Assembly: GCF_030540545.1 (NCBI RefSeq)
Contig: NZ_JAUNVZ010000002.1
Coordinates: 124,001 to 188,000 of the forward strand
DNA: 64,000 nucleotides
Origin: Rothia sp. (in: high G+C Gram-positive bacteria)
Lineage (GTDB): Bacteria > Actinomycetota > Actinomycetes > Actinomycetales > Micrococcaceae
Direction: 5' to 3'
Below, piece after piece: positions 17,842 to 26,236 of this stretch. How positions within the stretch are numbered: position 1 is the stretch's first letter; every line of letters begins with the position of its first letter. The notes under the pieces were generated by a model, which did not search any database, was not told the DNA's origin, and saw nothing but the letters and a program-made list of their open reading frames with translations. Made by a program: the position numbers and the translations under genes.

Positions 17842-20800
17842 GTGACTGAACCCCATACTTCGGCAGAAAGTACCGCTGAGCCGCTCGCGGATGAGCTCAA
17901 CCCTGCCCACCCCGCCTTTGACCCGGCGCCGGGCCTGGCACGCTGGGCAGCCCAAATGGACATTTACACCGGTCCGGACGCCATGCTCGACTTTAACCAC
18001 GTCGACTATGTGCACATTGACCTTGCCGATGCCAATCCCTCGGGTCTGGCGCAGCTGCTTGCCGGTCGTAAAACCCGCCTCTCCACCATCCTTCGCGATA
18101 AGGCGCAGCTGGAGAACGGCATGCGCGCCGCTCGCACCCTACGCACCAAAATCTACGAGCTGGCAAGCGACCACGGCCTGGACTCGGGCTATTTTGTGGC
18201 GGGTACTGCCTCCTGGCTTTCGCGCGCTGTCATTGATTCTCCTCAGGCGGAGAAACGCTTTATTGCGCCTATTTTGATGGCGCCCCTGGCGATCACTCCG
18301 CATCCTAAGGGCGATGATTTTGAGCTGCGTCTTGCCGGTGCTGCACGCCTGAACCCGGCGATGGTGCGCCAGCTCAAGCAGGAGTACGGCATTGACCTAT
18401 CCACTATGGATGTGGCTCAGCTGGCGAACTCCATGTCGCGCCTGGATCCGGAACCGGTGATTGAGCGTATGCGCGCCTCGGCATCCAAGGTGCCGGGCAT
18501 GATGATTGAGTCCACCTACTTTATCTCCACTTTTGCCGATGTGAAGGAGAGCCTGGGCGAGCTACCCGAGACCTCCTACACCCCGCTAGTGCGCGATATT
18601 GCGGCTCTGAAGACCCCCGGCGTGACGCCCGAAATCCACGAGCTGACTAACACCCAGCCGCCCCTGGATGAGCGTGAACTCAGCGAAGAAATGCTGCTGC
18701 TGGACGCTGATGCCCGCGCCCAGGAGATTATTGACTACGCTGCCAGCGGCGAGTCCTTTACCGTGACCGCAGCTCCCGGCACCGAGCCCCTGCGTACCGC
18801 GGTCAATATCGCCTCCACTCTGATCGGGCAGGGTAAGTCCGTACTGGTGGTGGGGGAGAAGCGCACCACCCTGGCTGAATTTTCGAATCTGCTCGAGCGC
18901 ACCGGGGTGTCCGAGCTGCGCTATGATCTGCTGGCTGAGCGTGACTCCGAGGGTGCACGCACCGAGTTTATTCGCGCGATTATTCGCAATGAAAACACCC
19001 CGGATGCTATTGCCGATGCCCTCAGCGCTGAGCTGGGTGTAACCCGCGCAGCTCTTGCCGAGCACACTGCTGCCCTTGCCGCCAAGGATAGTATTTGGCG
19101 TATTTCCATTGCCCAGACTCTACAGACCCTGGCTGCTCTGACCGCTGCGAACCCGGCGCCGACCACCCGCGTGCGTTTTGACCGTACCCAGTTGGACGCC
19201 CTGCTCTACCGCGAGCAGAAGGCAACCAAGATTGTGCGCCTTGCAGAGCTGGGTGCCTTCACCCGTGCGGCGGGCAATTCCCCCTGGTTTGGTGCGAATC
19301 TGCACAATGACGAAGAGACTGCCGACGCCTATGCGCTGGCGCTGACCCTGAAGTCCTCTCTGCTGTCGTTCCGCGAATCCATGGCGCGTATGAATGCCGC
19401 TCTGGGTTTGCGTCAGGGGCGAACCATTGCTCAATGGGAATCTCAGCTGCTGATTCTGCAGCGTATTCGCGAGACCCTTAAGCGTTTCCGTGCCGATGTG
19501 TACGACCGCCCGGTCACCGATTTGATTGCGGCGACCGCTTCGGGTGCTTGGCGCCGTGAGCACGGTATTGATATGAGCACCATGCAGCGTTCGCGTCTGC
19601 GCCGCGCCGCTAAGGAGTACATCCTGCCCGGTGTGAATATTGGTGATGTACACGAGCAGTTGAAAATTGTTCAAGCTGAGCGTGCCGAGTGGATCCGCCA
19701 TATCGAGGCGCCCCGCACCCCCGCCATCCCCGATAATCTTGATAGCCTGGTCAATACCCTCAATGTCTTGGTAACCGAATTTGCCGGTCTGGGTATTGTG
19801 CTTGCCAATAGCCCGGCGGGTACCGATTTTGTGCACACCGATATTGATCAGCTGGAGGCGCGCCTGGATGCCCTGCTGGCTGATCGTGTGCTGCTGATGA
19901 GCCTGCCCGAGCGCGAGGCTCTGCAGCAGGAGATGCGCTCCTACGGTCTGGGTGAGCTGCTGGATGATTTCTACGCCCGCGAGGTGCCCGCAAGCCTGGT
20001 AACCGCCGAATTTGATTTGGCGTGGTGGCAATCCGCCCTGGATTATTTGCTCACCGTTCACGCCGGTAAGTTGCTGGAGGGCACCGCCCTGCGCGATGCC
20101 GAGTCTCGTTTCCGCCGCGCCGATTACGCCCATATGGCTTCTGCTTCTTCCCGTGTGCTGGCTGCTGTACGCACCCGCTGGGATGAATCTGTCACTGAGC
20201 ACCCTGAACAGGCTGCCTATGTGAAGAGTCAGCTGCGTGGCCACGAGTTCGTGCTCGAGGATTTGCTAACCCACGCGGGGGATTTGGCGACCTGCCTGCT
20301 GCCGTTGTGGACAGCCTCGCCCTTTGCTCTGGCACGCAAGCTGCCTAAGGGCGTGCGCTTTGATACGGCGATTCTGCTCGATAGTGAGTCCACTCCGCTG
20401 GCGGCAAGCCTGACTGCGATTACTCGTGTTGATCAGGTGATTGCTCTGGGCGATCCGCACTCGGGTTACCCGGCTCCCTTTGTGGTGTCCGCTCCGACTG
20501 TGGGTGCTCCGAATCCTTCGGCTCAGCGTCTGGAGAGTACTTTTGAGGCTCTGTCTCAGGTGCTGCCGGGTACCGAGCTGGTGCTGCTGCACCGCGGTAT
20601 GGATCGCAATGTCTTTGAGTATGTGAATCGTGAGTTCTACGCTTCGAGTCTGCATTCCAGCCCGGTTTCTGCCGCCTCGGCTCTGCCGGAGCCGAGCCTG
20701 AGCGTTGAGTATATTGATACGCGCGGCAAGCTCTCGGATAATGCGAATCTTGATTCTCCCGGTGTGGAGGTTGAGCGTGTAACTCGCCTGGTGCTTGAGC

Positions 20801-21633
20801 ACGCGTACCGCCACCCGGAGCGTTCTCTGGCTGTGGTGACTGCCAGCCCCAAGCACGCTCAGCGCGTGGCGGAGTCCATTCGCCGTTCTCTGGCTCAGTA
20901 CCCGCAGCTGGCGGGCTTCTTCCAGCCTGGGGATGAGCCTTTCCGCGTGGTGGATTTGAGCCGTGCCGATAGCGTGGAGCGCGATACCGTGATTTTCTCC
21001 CTGGGCGTTGCCGGTTCCCGCTGGGGCCAGGCGTCCTATGAACTGGGTCAGCTTTCGGAGGAGCGCGGCCGTGAGGGCTTTGTGCGCGCAATGACTCGTG
21101 CTCGCCGCGCGACTCATGTGGTCAGCTGCATTAATCCGGTGGATTTGGATGAGTCTAAGCTGCACTATGGCGCGGTGGATTTCTACCGTTTGCTGATTGC
21201 TTTTGAGCAGCAGCAGCGCGTGAAGGAAGCCGAGAATCTGGATGCAATCACCCCAGCGACCCTGCCCCCGAACGCCTTCTTGAACACCGTTGAGCAGAGT
21301 GTTCCGGATCTGGGTAACTGGCTTCTGAACGACTTGGCGGCGCGCCTGGCATCGGATGGTATTGAGGTCTCTTTGGGCAGCGGTGATATTGCGCTGATTG
21401 CTCACGCTCCCGCTTCGGTTCAGAGCGAGAACCCTGCCGAGACCATGCCCCTGGTGGCGTGCTCGGATGCCGAAGAGAATTACGCAGCGGCGAGTGTGCG
21501 TGAACGTACCCGCCTGCTACCGGAGCGTTTGAGCCGTACCGGCTGGAATTATCTGACTCTGGGCACTCTGGAGGTCTTCTCTGATCCTCAGAGCGTGCAG
21601 GCTCGTATTCGTAAGTATTTGGGGATGGACTAA
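17842..21633 (+). CDS. Large SF1-helicase-like protein with degenerate ATPase motifs
   Basis: 1263 residues. The layout resembles large actinobacterial DUF4011-type/Upf1-like superfamily 1 helicase proteins: an N-terminal domain (about 30-270), a first RecA-like block starting near residue 305, a long helical insert (about 400-780), then motif II/III and C-terminal RecA-like blocks (about 840-1110). The key motifs are altered. The motif I position reads TAAPGTEPLRT with no GKT/S lysine (about 308-318). The motif II position reads LLDSES instead of a DEAS/DEAH form (about 845). Motif III is GDPHSGYP instead of GDPKQLP. The C-terminal GREGFVRAMTRARRATHVV still matches the family's LNVALTRA motif VI. 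The likely reading is a non-hydrolysing pseudo-helicase, perhaps scaffolding or nucleic-acid binding. It is translationally coupled to the next small gene. Confidence 0.7.
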   Translation: MTEPHTSAESTAEPLADELNPAHPAFDPAPGLARWAAQMDIYTGPDAMLDFNHVDYVHIDLADANPSGLAQLLAGRKTRLSTILRDKAQLENGMRAARTLRTKIYELASDHGLDSGYFVAGTASWLSRAVIDSPQAEKRFIAPILMAPLAITPHPKGDDFELRLAGAARLNPAMVRQLKQEYGIDLSTMDVAQLANSMSRLDPEPVIERMRASASKVPGMMIESTYFISTFADVKESLGELPETSYTPLVRDIAALKTPGVTPEIHELTNTQPPLDERELSEEMLLLDADARAQEIIDYAASGESFTVTAAPGTEPLRTAVNIASTLIGQGKSVLVVGEKRTTLAEFSNLLERTGVSELRYDLLAERDSEGARTEFIRAIIRNENTPDAIADALSAELGVTRAALAEHTAALAAKDSIWRISIAQTLQTLAALTAANPAPTTRVRFDRTQLDALLYREQKATKIVRLAELGAFTRAAGNSPWFGANLHNDEETADAYALALTLKSSLLSFRESMARMNAALGLRQGRTIAQWESQLLILQRIRETLKRFRADVYDRPVTDLIAATASGAWRREHGIDMSTMQRSRLRRAAKEYILPGVNIGDVHEQLKIVQAERAEWIRHIEAPRTPAIPDNLDSLVNTLNVLVTEFAGLGIVLANSPAGTDFVHTDIDQLEARLDALLADRVLLMSLPEREALQQEMRSYGLGELLDDFYAREVPASLVTAEFDLAWWQSALDYLLTVHAGKLLEGTALRDAESRFRRADYAHMASASSRVLAAVRTRWDESVTEHPEQAAYVKSQLRGHEFVLEDLLTHAGDLATCLLPLWTASPFALARKLPKGVRFDTAILLDSESTPLAASLTAITRVDQVIALGDPHSGYPAPFVVSAPTVGAPNPSAQRLESTFEALSQVLPGTELVLLHRGMDRNVFEYVNREFYASSLHSSPVSAASALPEPSLSVEYIDTRGKLSDNANLDSPGVEVERVTRLVLEHAYRHPERSLAVVTASPKHAQRVAESIRRSLAQYPQLAGFFQPGDEPFRVVDLSRADSVERDTVIFSLGVAGSRWGQASYELGQLSEERGREGFVRAMTRARRATHVVSCINPVDLDESKLHYGAVDFYRLLIAFEQQQRVKEAENLDAITPATLPPNAFLNTVEQSVPDLGNWLLNDLAARLASDGIEVSLGSGDIALIAHAPASVQSENPAETMPLVACSDAEENYAAASVRERTRLLPERLSRTGWNYLTLGTLEVFSDPQSVQARIRKYLGMD

Positions 21634-21866
21634 TGGCCTATTCTGCCGTTCCCAAGCCCAGGAAGGGTAATCGTCGTGCTTCCGGAGGGCATGTGCCCGC
21701 CGATGCTGAGCCGAAGCTGCCGGGGCTTAATGCGCCCGCTATTTCGCGCCGCGCTGTGCCTTCTGGCTCCTCTTCTGCTGCACAGAAACTTAGCGCTGAA
21801 GAGGCAGCGCACCTGGAACAGATGAAGCAGGAGCGTCCTCCGCACTGGGGCAATAATTTGGTCTAA
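21633..21866 (+). CDS. Small basic/proline-rich protein of unknown function
   Basis: 77 residues, Arg/Lys-rich N-terminus (RKGNRRASGGHV), Pro/Ser-rich middle and an EQMKQERPPHWGNN C-terminus. The start overlaps the stop of the helicase-like gene (TAATG), so the two are probably made together. No family recognised. Codon use is like its neighbours. Confidence 0.65.
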   Translation: MAYSAVPKPRKGNRRASGGHVPADAEPKLPGLNAPAISRRAVPSGSSSAAQKLSAEEAAHLEQMKQERPPHWGNNLV

Positions 21867-21921
21867 GGCGTTGGGAGAGTCCTTTCGAAGCGCCTTCACT
21901 GCACCCTAAAAGGACACGCAA

Positions 21922-21953
21922 AAGCCCGGGTACTCGATATAGTACCCGGGCTT
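21922..21953. terminator. Bidirectional terminator
   Basis: A perfect 13-bp stem AAGCCCGGGTACT / AGTACCCGGGCTT with loop CGATAT, between the convergent 21633-21866 and 21975-22157 genes. Confidence 0.92.
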
Positions 21954-21974
21954 GTGCATGCCCACTAGCAGGCT

Positions 21975-22157
21975 TTAGCTATTCTTATCGTTGCTATAGA
22001 AACCGGAGCCCTTGAATACAACGCCCACGCTATTGAACTTCTTACGCAGGGTGTCTTCGCCGCAGGAGGGGCAGGTTTTCAGTGCGTCCTCGCTAAAGGA
22101 CTGGTGCTGCTCAAATACATGACCGCAGTTTTTGCACTGGTACACATAGACCGGCAT
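21975..22157 (-). CDS. FmdB-family zinc-ribbon protein
   Basis: 60 residues. MPVYVYQCKNCGHVFE and TCPSCGEDTLRKKF give the two CxxC knuckles (Cys8/11 and about Cys34/37) of the FmdB/CxxC_CXXC_SSSS regulatory zinc ribbon. The role is unknown; family members are often suggested regulators or assembly factors. It lies 98 bases after the 5-formyl-THF cyclo-ligase gene on the same strand, a common actinobacterial pairing. Confidence 0.88.
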   Translation of the reverse strand: MPVYVYQCKNCGHVFEQHQSFSEDALKTCPSCGEDTLRKKFNSVGVVFKGSGFYSNDKNS

Positions 22158-22255
22158 GGTATTTCTTTCTGTCGATACTGCCTAACCTAAGTATTGTACT
22201 CCCTGCCCGCCCGCCACTTGAATCCTCAGTGATACGGGGCTAGAAGCTACAAGCT

Positions 22256-22915
22256 TTAGGAATCGCTAGTACGAATACCCTCCTGGCTGAGCACACGCTC
22301 CAGACGCGCATCCCAGCTATCGTAGGGAATTTCGTCCAGAATTTCCTCGGCAAAAATAATACCTACGCTATGTTCCAGCATGGCAGTTTCGCTCAGCTGC
22401 GGCAGCAGACGGTCATAGTAGCCGCCGCCCTGACCTAAGCGACGACCCGCACGCGAATAGGCAAGAGCGGGAACCAGACGCAGATCAGCGGCAGTAAAAG
22501 CCTCCGGTCCGTACTGTTCACCCTCGGGTTCGGCAATACCCATACCGTTGAGCGGATGGTCAACCTCCGGATCCCATACAGTCCAGGCGAGCTTACGACC
22601 GGGCTTGACCACCGGCACCAGAATACGCGCCCCGGCACGATGCGCTGCCTCAAGAGCCGGGGTGATGGGCGGCTCAGCGGGGGTGGGTAGGTAGGCGGCA
22701 ATGGTTACGCCCTGCAGATCCTCGGCGCTAGAGCTGGGGGAGTAGCGCGCAAAAAGATCCGCCAAGTGATCGCTAAAAGCCCGGGTTATAGCCGCATTGC
22801 CGGCAGGTCCGCGCTGGCTGCGGGCGATCAGGCGCTGGGGGCGAATCTGAGAGCGCAGAACCTGCTTATCCAGGGCGATATCTTCGGTGCTTGCTCCGGG
22901 AGGGTAGGTGCTCAT
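22256..22915 (-). CDS. 5-formyltetrahydrofolate cyclo-ligase
   Basis: 219 residues. Converts 5-formyl-THF plus ATP to 5,10-methenyl-THF, returning stored folate to one-carbon metabolism. Seen: the N-terminal basic ATP-binding stretch (DKQVLRSQIRPQRLIA), a central IAAYLPTPAEPP, and the C-terminal signature GRRLGQGGGYYDRLLPQL. The length is normal. A possible short operon with the FmdB gene downstream. Confidence 0.93.
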   Translation of the reverse strand: MSTYPPGASTEDIALDKQVLRSQIRPQRLIARSQRGPAGNAAITRAFSDHLADLFARYSPSSSAEDLQGVTIAAYLPTPAEPPITPALEAAHRAGARILVPVVKPGRKLAWTVWDPEVDHPLNGMGIAEPEGEQYGPEAFTAADLRLVPALAYSRAGRRLGQGGGYYDRLLPQLSETAMLEHSVGIIFAEEILDEIPYDSWDARLERVLSQEGIRTSDS

Positions 22916-23052
22916 AACTATCCTTTGGACGATTTTCTTTATCTTCTATATCTAGCATATTCTGTGCCGATTATGTCCGCATTCGTCATAAATAGGCGTG
23001 CAGAGCCCTCAAGAATATATTTTTAACCGTTCAAGCATTCCTTGAAGGATTT

Positions 23053-23976
23053 ATGCGGTATGCTAAGAGCATGGCTATTGAAATTAAGTCTGTTACCAAG
23101 GCTGTTATTCCGGCTGCTGGTCTGGGTACCCGCTTCCTTCCCGCGACTAAGGCAACCCCTAAGGAAATGCTTCCCGTGGTGGATCGCCCGGCAATTCAGT
23201 ACGTGGTAGAGGAGGCCAAGCGCGCAGGCCTCAACGATGTTTTGATGATTACCGGTCGTAATAAGCGCGCTCTAGAAGACCACTTTGACCGTGTTCCCGT
23301 TCTGGAAAGCCAGCTGGCTGAGCAGGGTAAGGATGCACTGCTGGCGGCTGTGGAAGAATCCAACTTCCTCGCCGGTATCCACTACGTCCGTCAGGGCGAC
23401 CCCAAGGGTTTGGGTCACGCGGTTCTGTGCGCTAAGACTCACGTGGGCGATGCCCCCTTCGCCGTGCTGCTGGGTGACGACCTGATCGATGAGAAGGACG
23501 ACCTGCTCTCTCGCATGGTAGAGGTTCAGGAGCGCACCGGCGGTTCTGTCGTGGCTCTCATGGAGGTTCCTCGCGAAGCTATTTCCGCCTACGGTGCAGC
23601 AGCTATTGAGGCTGTTGAGGGCGAAGATGGTTTCGTCAAGGTCACCGGCCTGGTTGAGAAGCCCGCTGCTGATGAGGCTCCCTCGAACTACGCGGTGATT
23701 GGCCGCTACGTGCTGAGCCCCAAGGTCTTTGAGACCCTGGAGAACACCGCCCCCGGTCGCGGCAATGAGATTCAGCTGACCGATGCTCTGCAGACCCTGG
23801 CACAGGGTGACGGCGAGGGCGAAGGCGTGTACGGCGTGGTCTTTACCGGTCGTCGTTTCGACACCGGTGATAAGCTCTCTTACCTGAAGGCTAATATTAT
23901 TCTTGCGTCTGAGCGTGAGGACCTCGGTCCGGATCTGCGCGAGTGGCTCAAGGAATTCGCACAGACTTCCTGCTAG
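23053..23976 (+). CDS. galU: UTP-glucose-1-phosphate uridylyltransferase
   Basis: Makes UDP-glucose from UTP and glucose-1-phosphate for cell-envelope sugars. 307 residues from 23053, or 301 from the ATG at 23071. Seen: VIPAAGLGTRFLPATKATPKEMLP (nucleotide-binding loop), VVEEAKRAG, FAVLLGDDLID (metal-binding Asp pair) and GLVEKPAADEAPSN. Start choice: GAAGGA lies 4 bases before 23053, whereas TATGCT at 23059-23064 is a candidate -10 that would make 23071 a leaderless start. The Micrococcaceae N-terminus normally begins near the second ATG. I report the longer form without excluding the shorter. Confidence 0.95.
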   Translation: MRYAKSMAIEIKSVTKAVIPAAGLGTRFLPATKATPKEMLPVVDRPAIQYVVEEAKRAGLNDVLMITGRNKRALEDHFDRVPVLESQLAEQGKDALLAAVEESNFLAGIHYVRQGDPKGLGHAVLCAKTHVGDAPFAVLLGDDLIDEKDDLLSRMVEVQERTGGSVVALMEVPREAISAYGAAAIEAVEGEDGFVKVTGLVEKPAADEAPSNYAVIGRYVLSPKVFETLENTAPGRGNEIQLTDALQTLAQGDGEGEGVYGVVFTGRRFDTGDKLSYLKANIILASEREDLGPDLREWLKEFAQTSC

Positions 23977-24008
23977 TTACAGCCGGTTCAGGCTCTGATA
24001 TATACCAA

Positions 24009-24048
24009 GTATTGGGGAGGGAATCCTACGAGGTTCCCTCCCCAATAC
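24009..24048 (+). terminator. Terminator of galU
   Basis: A perfect 15-bp stem GTATTGGGGAGGGAA (24009-24023) / TTCCCTCCCCAATAC (24034-24048) with a 10-base loop. Confidence 0.93.
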
Positions 24049-24124
24049 TATGCCTGCGCTAGACCCCGACTGGGCTTGTCTGCCCCGGAGGGTACCCGGA
24101 TAGAGTTGCATGAGCGCGGGTAAA

Positions 24125-24138
24125 TTACACGCGTGTAA
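24125..24138. promoter_or_regulatory. 14-bp perfect palindrome upstream of a membrane gene
   Basis: TTACACGCGTGTAA reads the same on both strands, 108 bases before the start of the 24246-25775 gene. It resembles the ACTTTACATGTAAAGT palindrome upstream of guaB in its TTTACA/TGTAAA-like halves. Confidence 0.4.
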
Positions 24139-24245
24139 AAATTTTTAGCCCTATTTCCTAGATACGGTGTTTTTGAGATGACCAGGCACTATATATCGGG
24201 TTATATTTATAAGATAGGTTTTAAGGTTCATTGAGAGGATAAAGC

Positions 24246-25775
24246 ATGACCTGGCTGAGTACATCAGGTATTTTGGTAGCTCTTGCTGTTGTTTTGCTGC
24301 TGTGGTTTATTCCGCGCTCGCTACGTCGTGCCCCTGTGACCGAGAACGAAACCGCTGTCTTTAGTGCCGAGCGCACCGCCGAGGATATTCTGACCACCTC
24401 GGCTATTGTGTTGCGCGAGGTTTCTTCCCCCTCTCAGAATGAGCACGCTCTGCCCCAGAGCGATAGTTCCTCTCCGCTGAAGTTGGCGAGTGTTCGCGGT
24501 ACCTCCGAGGTTAATAGCCCCATGACCGGTACCCTGGAGACCGTTTCGGTGAGCGACCCTCAGACTGTGCCCCGTGATTTCTCCACCGCTTATTTGCCGC
24601 AGGGTGAGAGTTGGCGTCTGGATCGCATGGTTATTTTGGGTGTGGGCGTTATTGGTGCTCTGATTGCTGTGATTGGCACCCTGATTGTGCTTATTGCAGG
24701 CGGCAGCTGGTTCTGGCCTATTGCCGGCGCTCTGGTTGCGCTGACTGTGGGCGGTGGCCTGCACTATATGGCAAAGCATGAGCAGAAGAAGCCTGCTTCC
24801 GGTGACTCTTCGGCGCAGGAAGCTACCCCTTCGGAGCGCTCTGCTCCTTATCATCAGGTGCGCGTGCTATCGGAGCCTGTGGCTGCTGAGGAGGCTCCGG
24901 TTCAGATTTCTGACCCCGTGCAGCCTGGCGTGCGTGTGCGGCAGACTGCGCCCGAGGATAGCGCAGCATCTGAACCCGAGGATATTGAGCTTGTTCAGGT
25001 TTCGCAGCCTGTTCAGTCTGCGCGTGAGAGCCTGCGTTTTGAGGCTCACCGTGAGCCGGTCCTCTTCGATCAATTTGAGCTGCCCGAGTCTGCTCCGACT
25101 GATATTGTTGCTCCCGAAGATATTGTTCGTGACGCTGCTGTAGAGCCCGTTGGTTTTGAGCCTGTTCTGGCAGAAACCCCGGTAGCGTACGAGCCCGCTG
25201 TTGCCGAGCCTGAAGCTTTCGAGTCCATTATTTTTGAACAGCCTGCGCCTTCTGTAGGTGCGCCTTCTGCAGCTGAGCCTACTTTTGCACAGTCGACCCC
25301 GCCTCAGGGTGCACCTCAGCCTCTGTCTCAAAGCGCACAGCCTGAGCCTGCCCTACCCGAGCTGCCCGCTGAGGTTATTGATACGTTCTTTGAGAGCGAG
25401 CCGAGCCCTCGCGTGGCTATTCGCGATGGTGTGGCTGTTCTGGAGTCTGAGTATGAGCGCTCTGAGCCTGCACCGGCTCTAAGCCCCTCGCGCCCGATTT
25501 CCGCGGCGGTGGCTGTCACTCCGACCCCCGAGCAGGTGCAGAAGTTCAGCAGCGATACTCCCGTACCGGTGGATATTGAGGATGATTTCGCTGACCTTGA
25601 TCTGGCGGGTTTTGATTCTTCTCAGGAGTTGTCGAATATCCCGGCGTCTTCTAGCGCTCCGGTGCAGAAGCTGCCGCGTGTTCCGGGTACCGGTGCCAGC
25701 TTTGAGGCTGTTTCGAATACCTGGGATCCGGTCAAGCTGCCGACTCCTATTTATAACCTTCCGAAGAAGGGCTAA
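24246..25775 (+). CDS. Membrane protein with long Pro/Glu/Ala/Ser-rich cytoplasmic tail, unknown function
   Basis: 509 residues. One N-terminal helix (about 5-24), a polar stretch, two adjacent helices (about 128-150 and 152-173), then some 330 residues of low-complexity acidic, Pro/Ser/Ala-rich sequence with repeated EPV/FE-type motifs, ending KLPTPIYNLPKKG. The start ATG has GAGAGGAT upstream. Genes of this shape often follow galU in Micrococcales (from memory), and a role in the cell envelope or division is possible, but I recognise no domain. Confidence 0.75.
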   Translation: MTWLSTSGILVALAVVLLLWFIPRSLRRAPVTENETAVFSAERTAEDILTTSAIVLREVSSPSQNEHALPQSDSSSPLKLASVRGTSEVNSPMTGTLETVSVSDPQTVPRDFSTAYLPQGESWRLDRMVILGVGVIGALIAVIGTLIVLIAGGSWFWPIAGALVALTVGGGLHYMAKHEQKKPASGDSSAQEATPSERSAPYHQVRVLSEPVAAEEAPVQISDPVQPGVRVRQTAPEDSAASEPEDIELVQVSQPVQSARESLRFEAHREPVLFDQFELPESAPTDIVAPEDIVRDAAVEPVGFEPVLAETPVAYEPAVAEPEAFESIIFEQPAPSVGAPSAAEPTFAQSTPPQGAPQPLSQSAQPEPALPELPAEVIDTFFESEPSPRVAIRDGVAVLESEYERSEPAPALSPSRPISAAVAVTPTPEQVQKFSSDTPVPVDIEDDFADLDLAGFDSSQELSNIPASSSAPVQKLPRVPGTGASFEAVSNTWDPVKLPTPIYNLPKKG

Positions 25776-25786
25776 AGCGTAGAGTG

Positions 25787-25816
25787 CAGGGCGGGTAGAG
25801 CTATCTACCCGCCCTG
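25787..25816 (+). terminator. Terminator of the 24246-25775 gene
   Basis: A perfect 13-bp stem CAGGGCGGGTAGA / TCTACCCGCCCTG, loop GCTA, then TTCT; 11 bases after the stop. Confidence 0.93.
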
Positions 25817-25862
25817 TTCTGGTTCCTGAGGCTTTGAGTGTACATGCAGAGAGCGCACAGAA

Positions 25863-25903
25863 AAGCGGGGGTTGAGCGATTTGGCTTCGCTCAACCCCCG
25901 CTT
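25863..25903 (-). terminator. Strong terminator of the small minus-strand transcript
   Basis: A perfect 17-bp stem: AAGCGGGGGTTGAGCGA (25863-25879) with TCGCTCAACCCCCGCTT (25887-25903), 7-base loop; on the minus strand the stem is followed by TTCTGTG. It is distinct from the plus-strand terminator at 25787-25816. Confidence 0.85.
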
Positions 25904-25906
25904 GCA

Positions 25907-25972
25907 TCACACACAGGAAGAAAAGTCTTCGTAACCGTCCGGCGGCGACCTTCCCACAGAATCGCTCACCAT
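25907..25972 (-). CDS. Possible 21-residue peptide in the small transcript
   Basis: ATG at 25972 begins MVSDSVGRSPPDGYEDF, then SSCV and TGA at 25907-25909, three bases before the terminator stem. The start would be only about 5 bases from the predicted 5' end, so translation would be leaderless or nearly so. Third-position GC is about two thirds, compatible with coding in this genome. No homologue is known to me. Coding is uncertain. Confidence 0.35.
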   Translation of the reverse strand: MVSDSVGRSPPDGYEDFSSCV

Positions 25973-25983
25973 TTGGTAATAAA

Positions 25984-26012
25984 AATATAACCTAATTCCA
26001 AGGCTATGCCAA
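25984..26012 (-). promoter_or_regulatory. Near-consensus promoter of the small minus-strand transcript
   Basis: On the minus strand TTGGCA (26012-26007), exactly 17 bases, then TATATT (25989-25984). One mismatch from each E. coli-type consensus hexamer, the best sigma-70-like promoter seen in this window. Confidence 0.65.
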
Positions 26013-26236
26013 GGGGTAGATAGTGACACCCTGTTTTCAAATATAGGTAACCCTAAGTAAAAACCCCGGAATCTCGCGGAAGAACACCCGCAATACACTC
26101 TGAAAAAAGTTAAAAAATTTTTCGACACACCCCGCAACATTCACTCTCAATCTCAGGTGTATCTCAAATTGACCATAGTATGACATAAACCTGTGTACCT
26201 CACGCTTAGCTCCTAACCCCATGAGAAAATAAAATT

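Larger units (their letters stand above)
25855..25977 (-). ncRNA. Candidate small RNA (about 120 nt) with own promoter and terminator
   Basis: On the minus strand a near-consensus promoter (-35 at 26007-26012, -10 at 25984-25989) predicts a start near 25977, and a 17-bp terminator stem followed by TTTTCT ends the transcript near 25857. Inside are a CCG/CGG hairpin and a possible GGAAG/CTTCC stem. No known RNA family is recognised; it is not the SRP RNA, RNase P RNA or tmRNA. It also encloses a 21-codon reading frame, so it may instead be an mRNA. Confidence 0.5.

Noticed and set aside
26037..26222. Minus-strand 61-codon frame upstream of the small transcript
   Set aside because: It lies upstream of, and runs through, the predicted promoter; AT-rich with no ribosome site or protein-like pattern.
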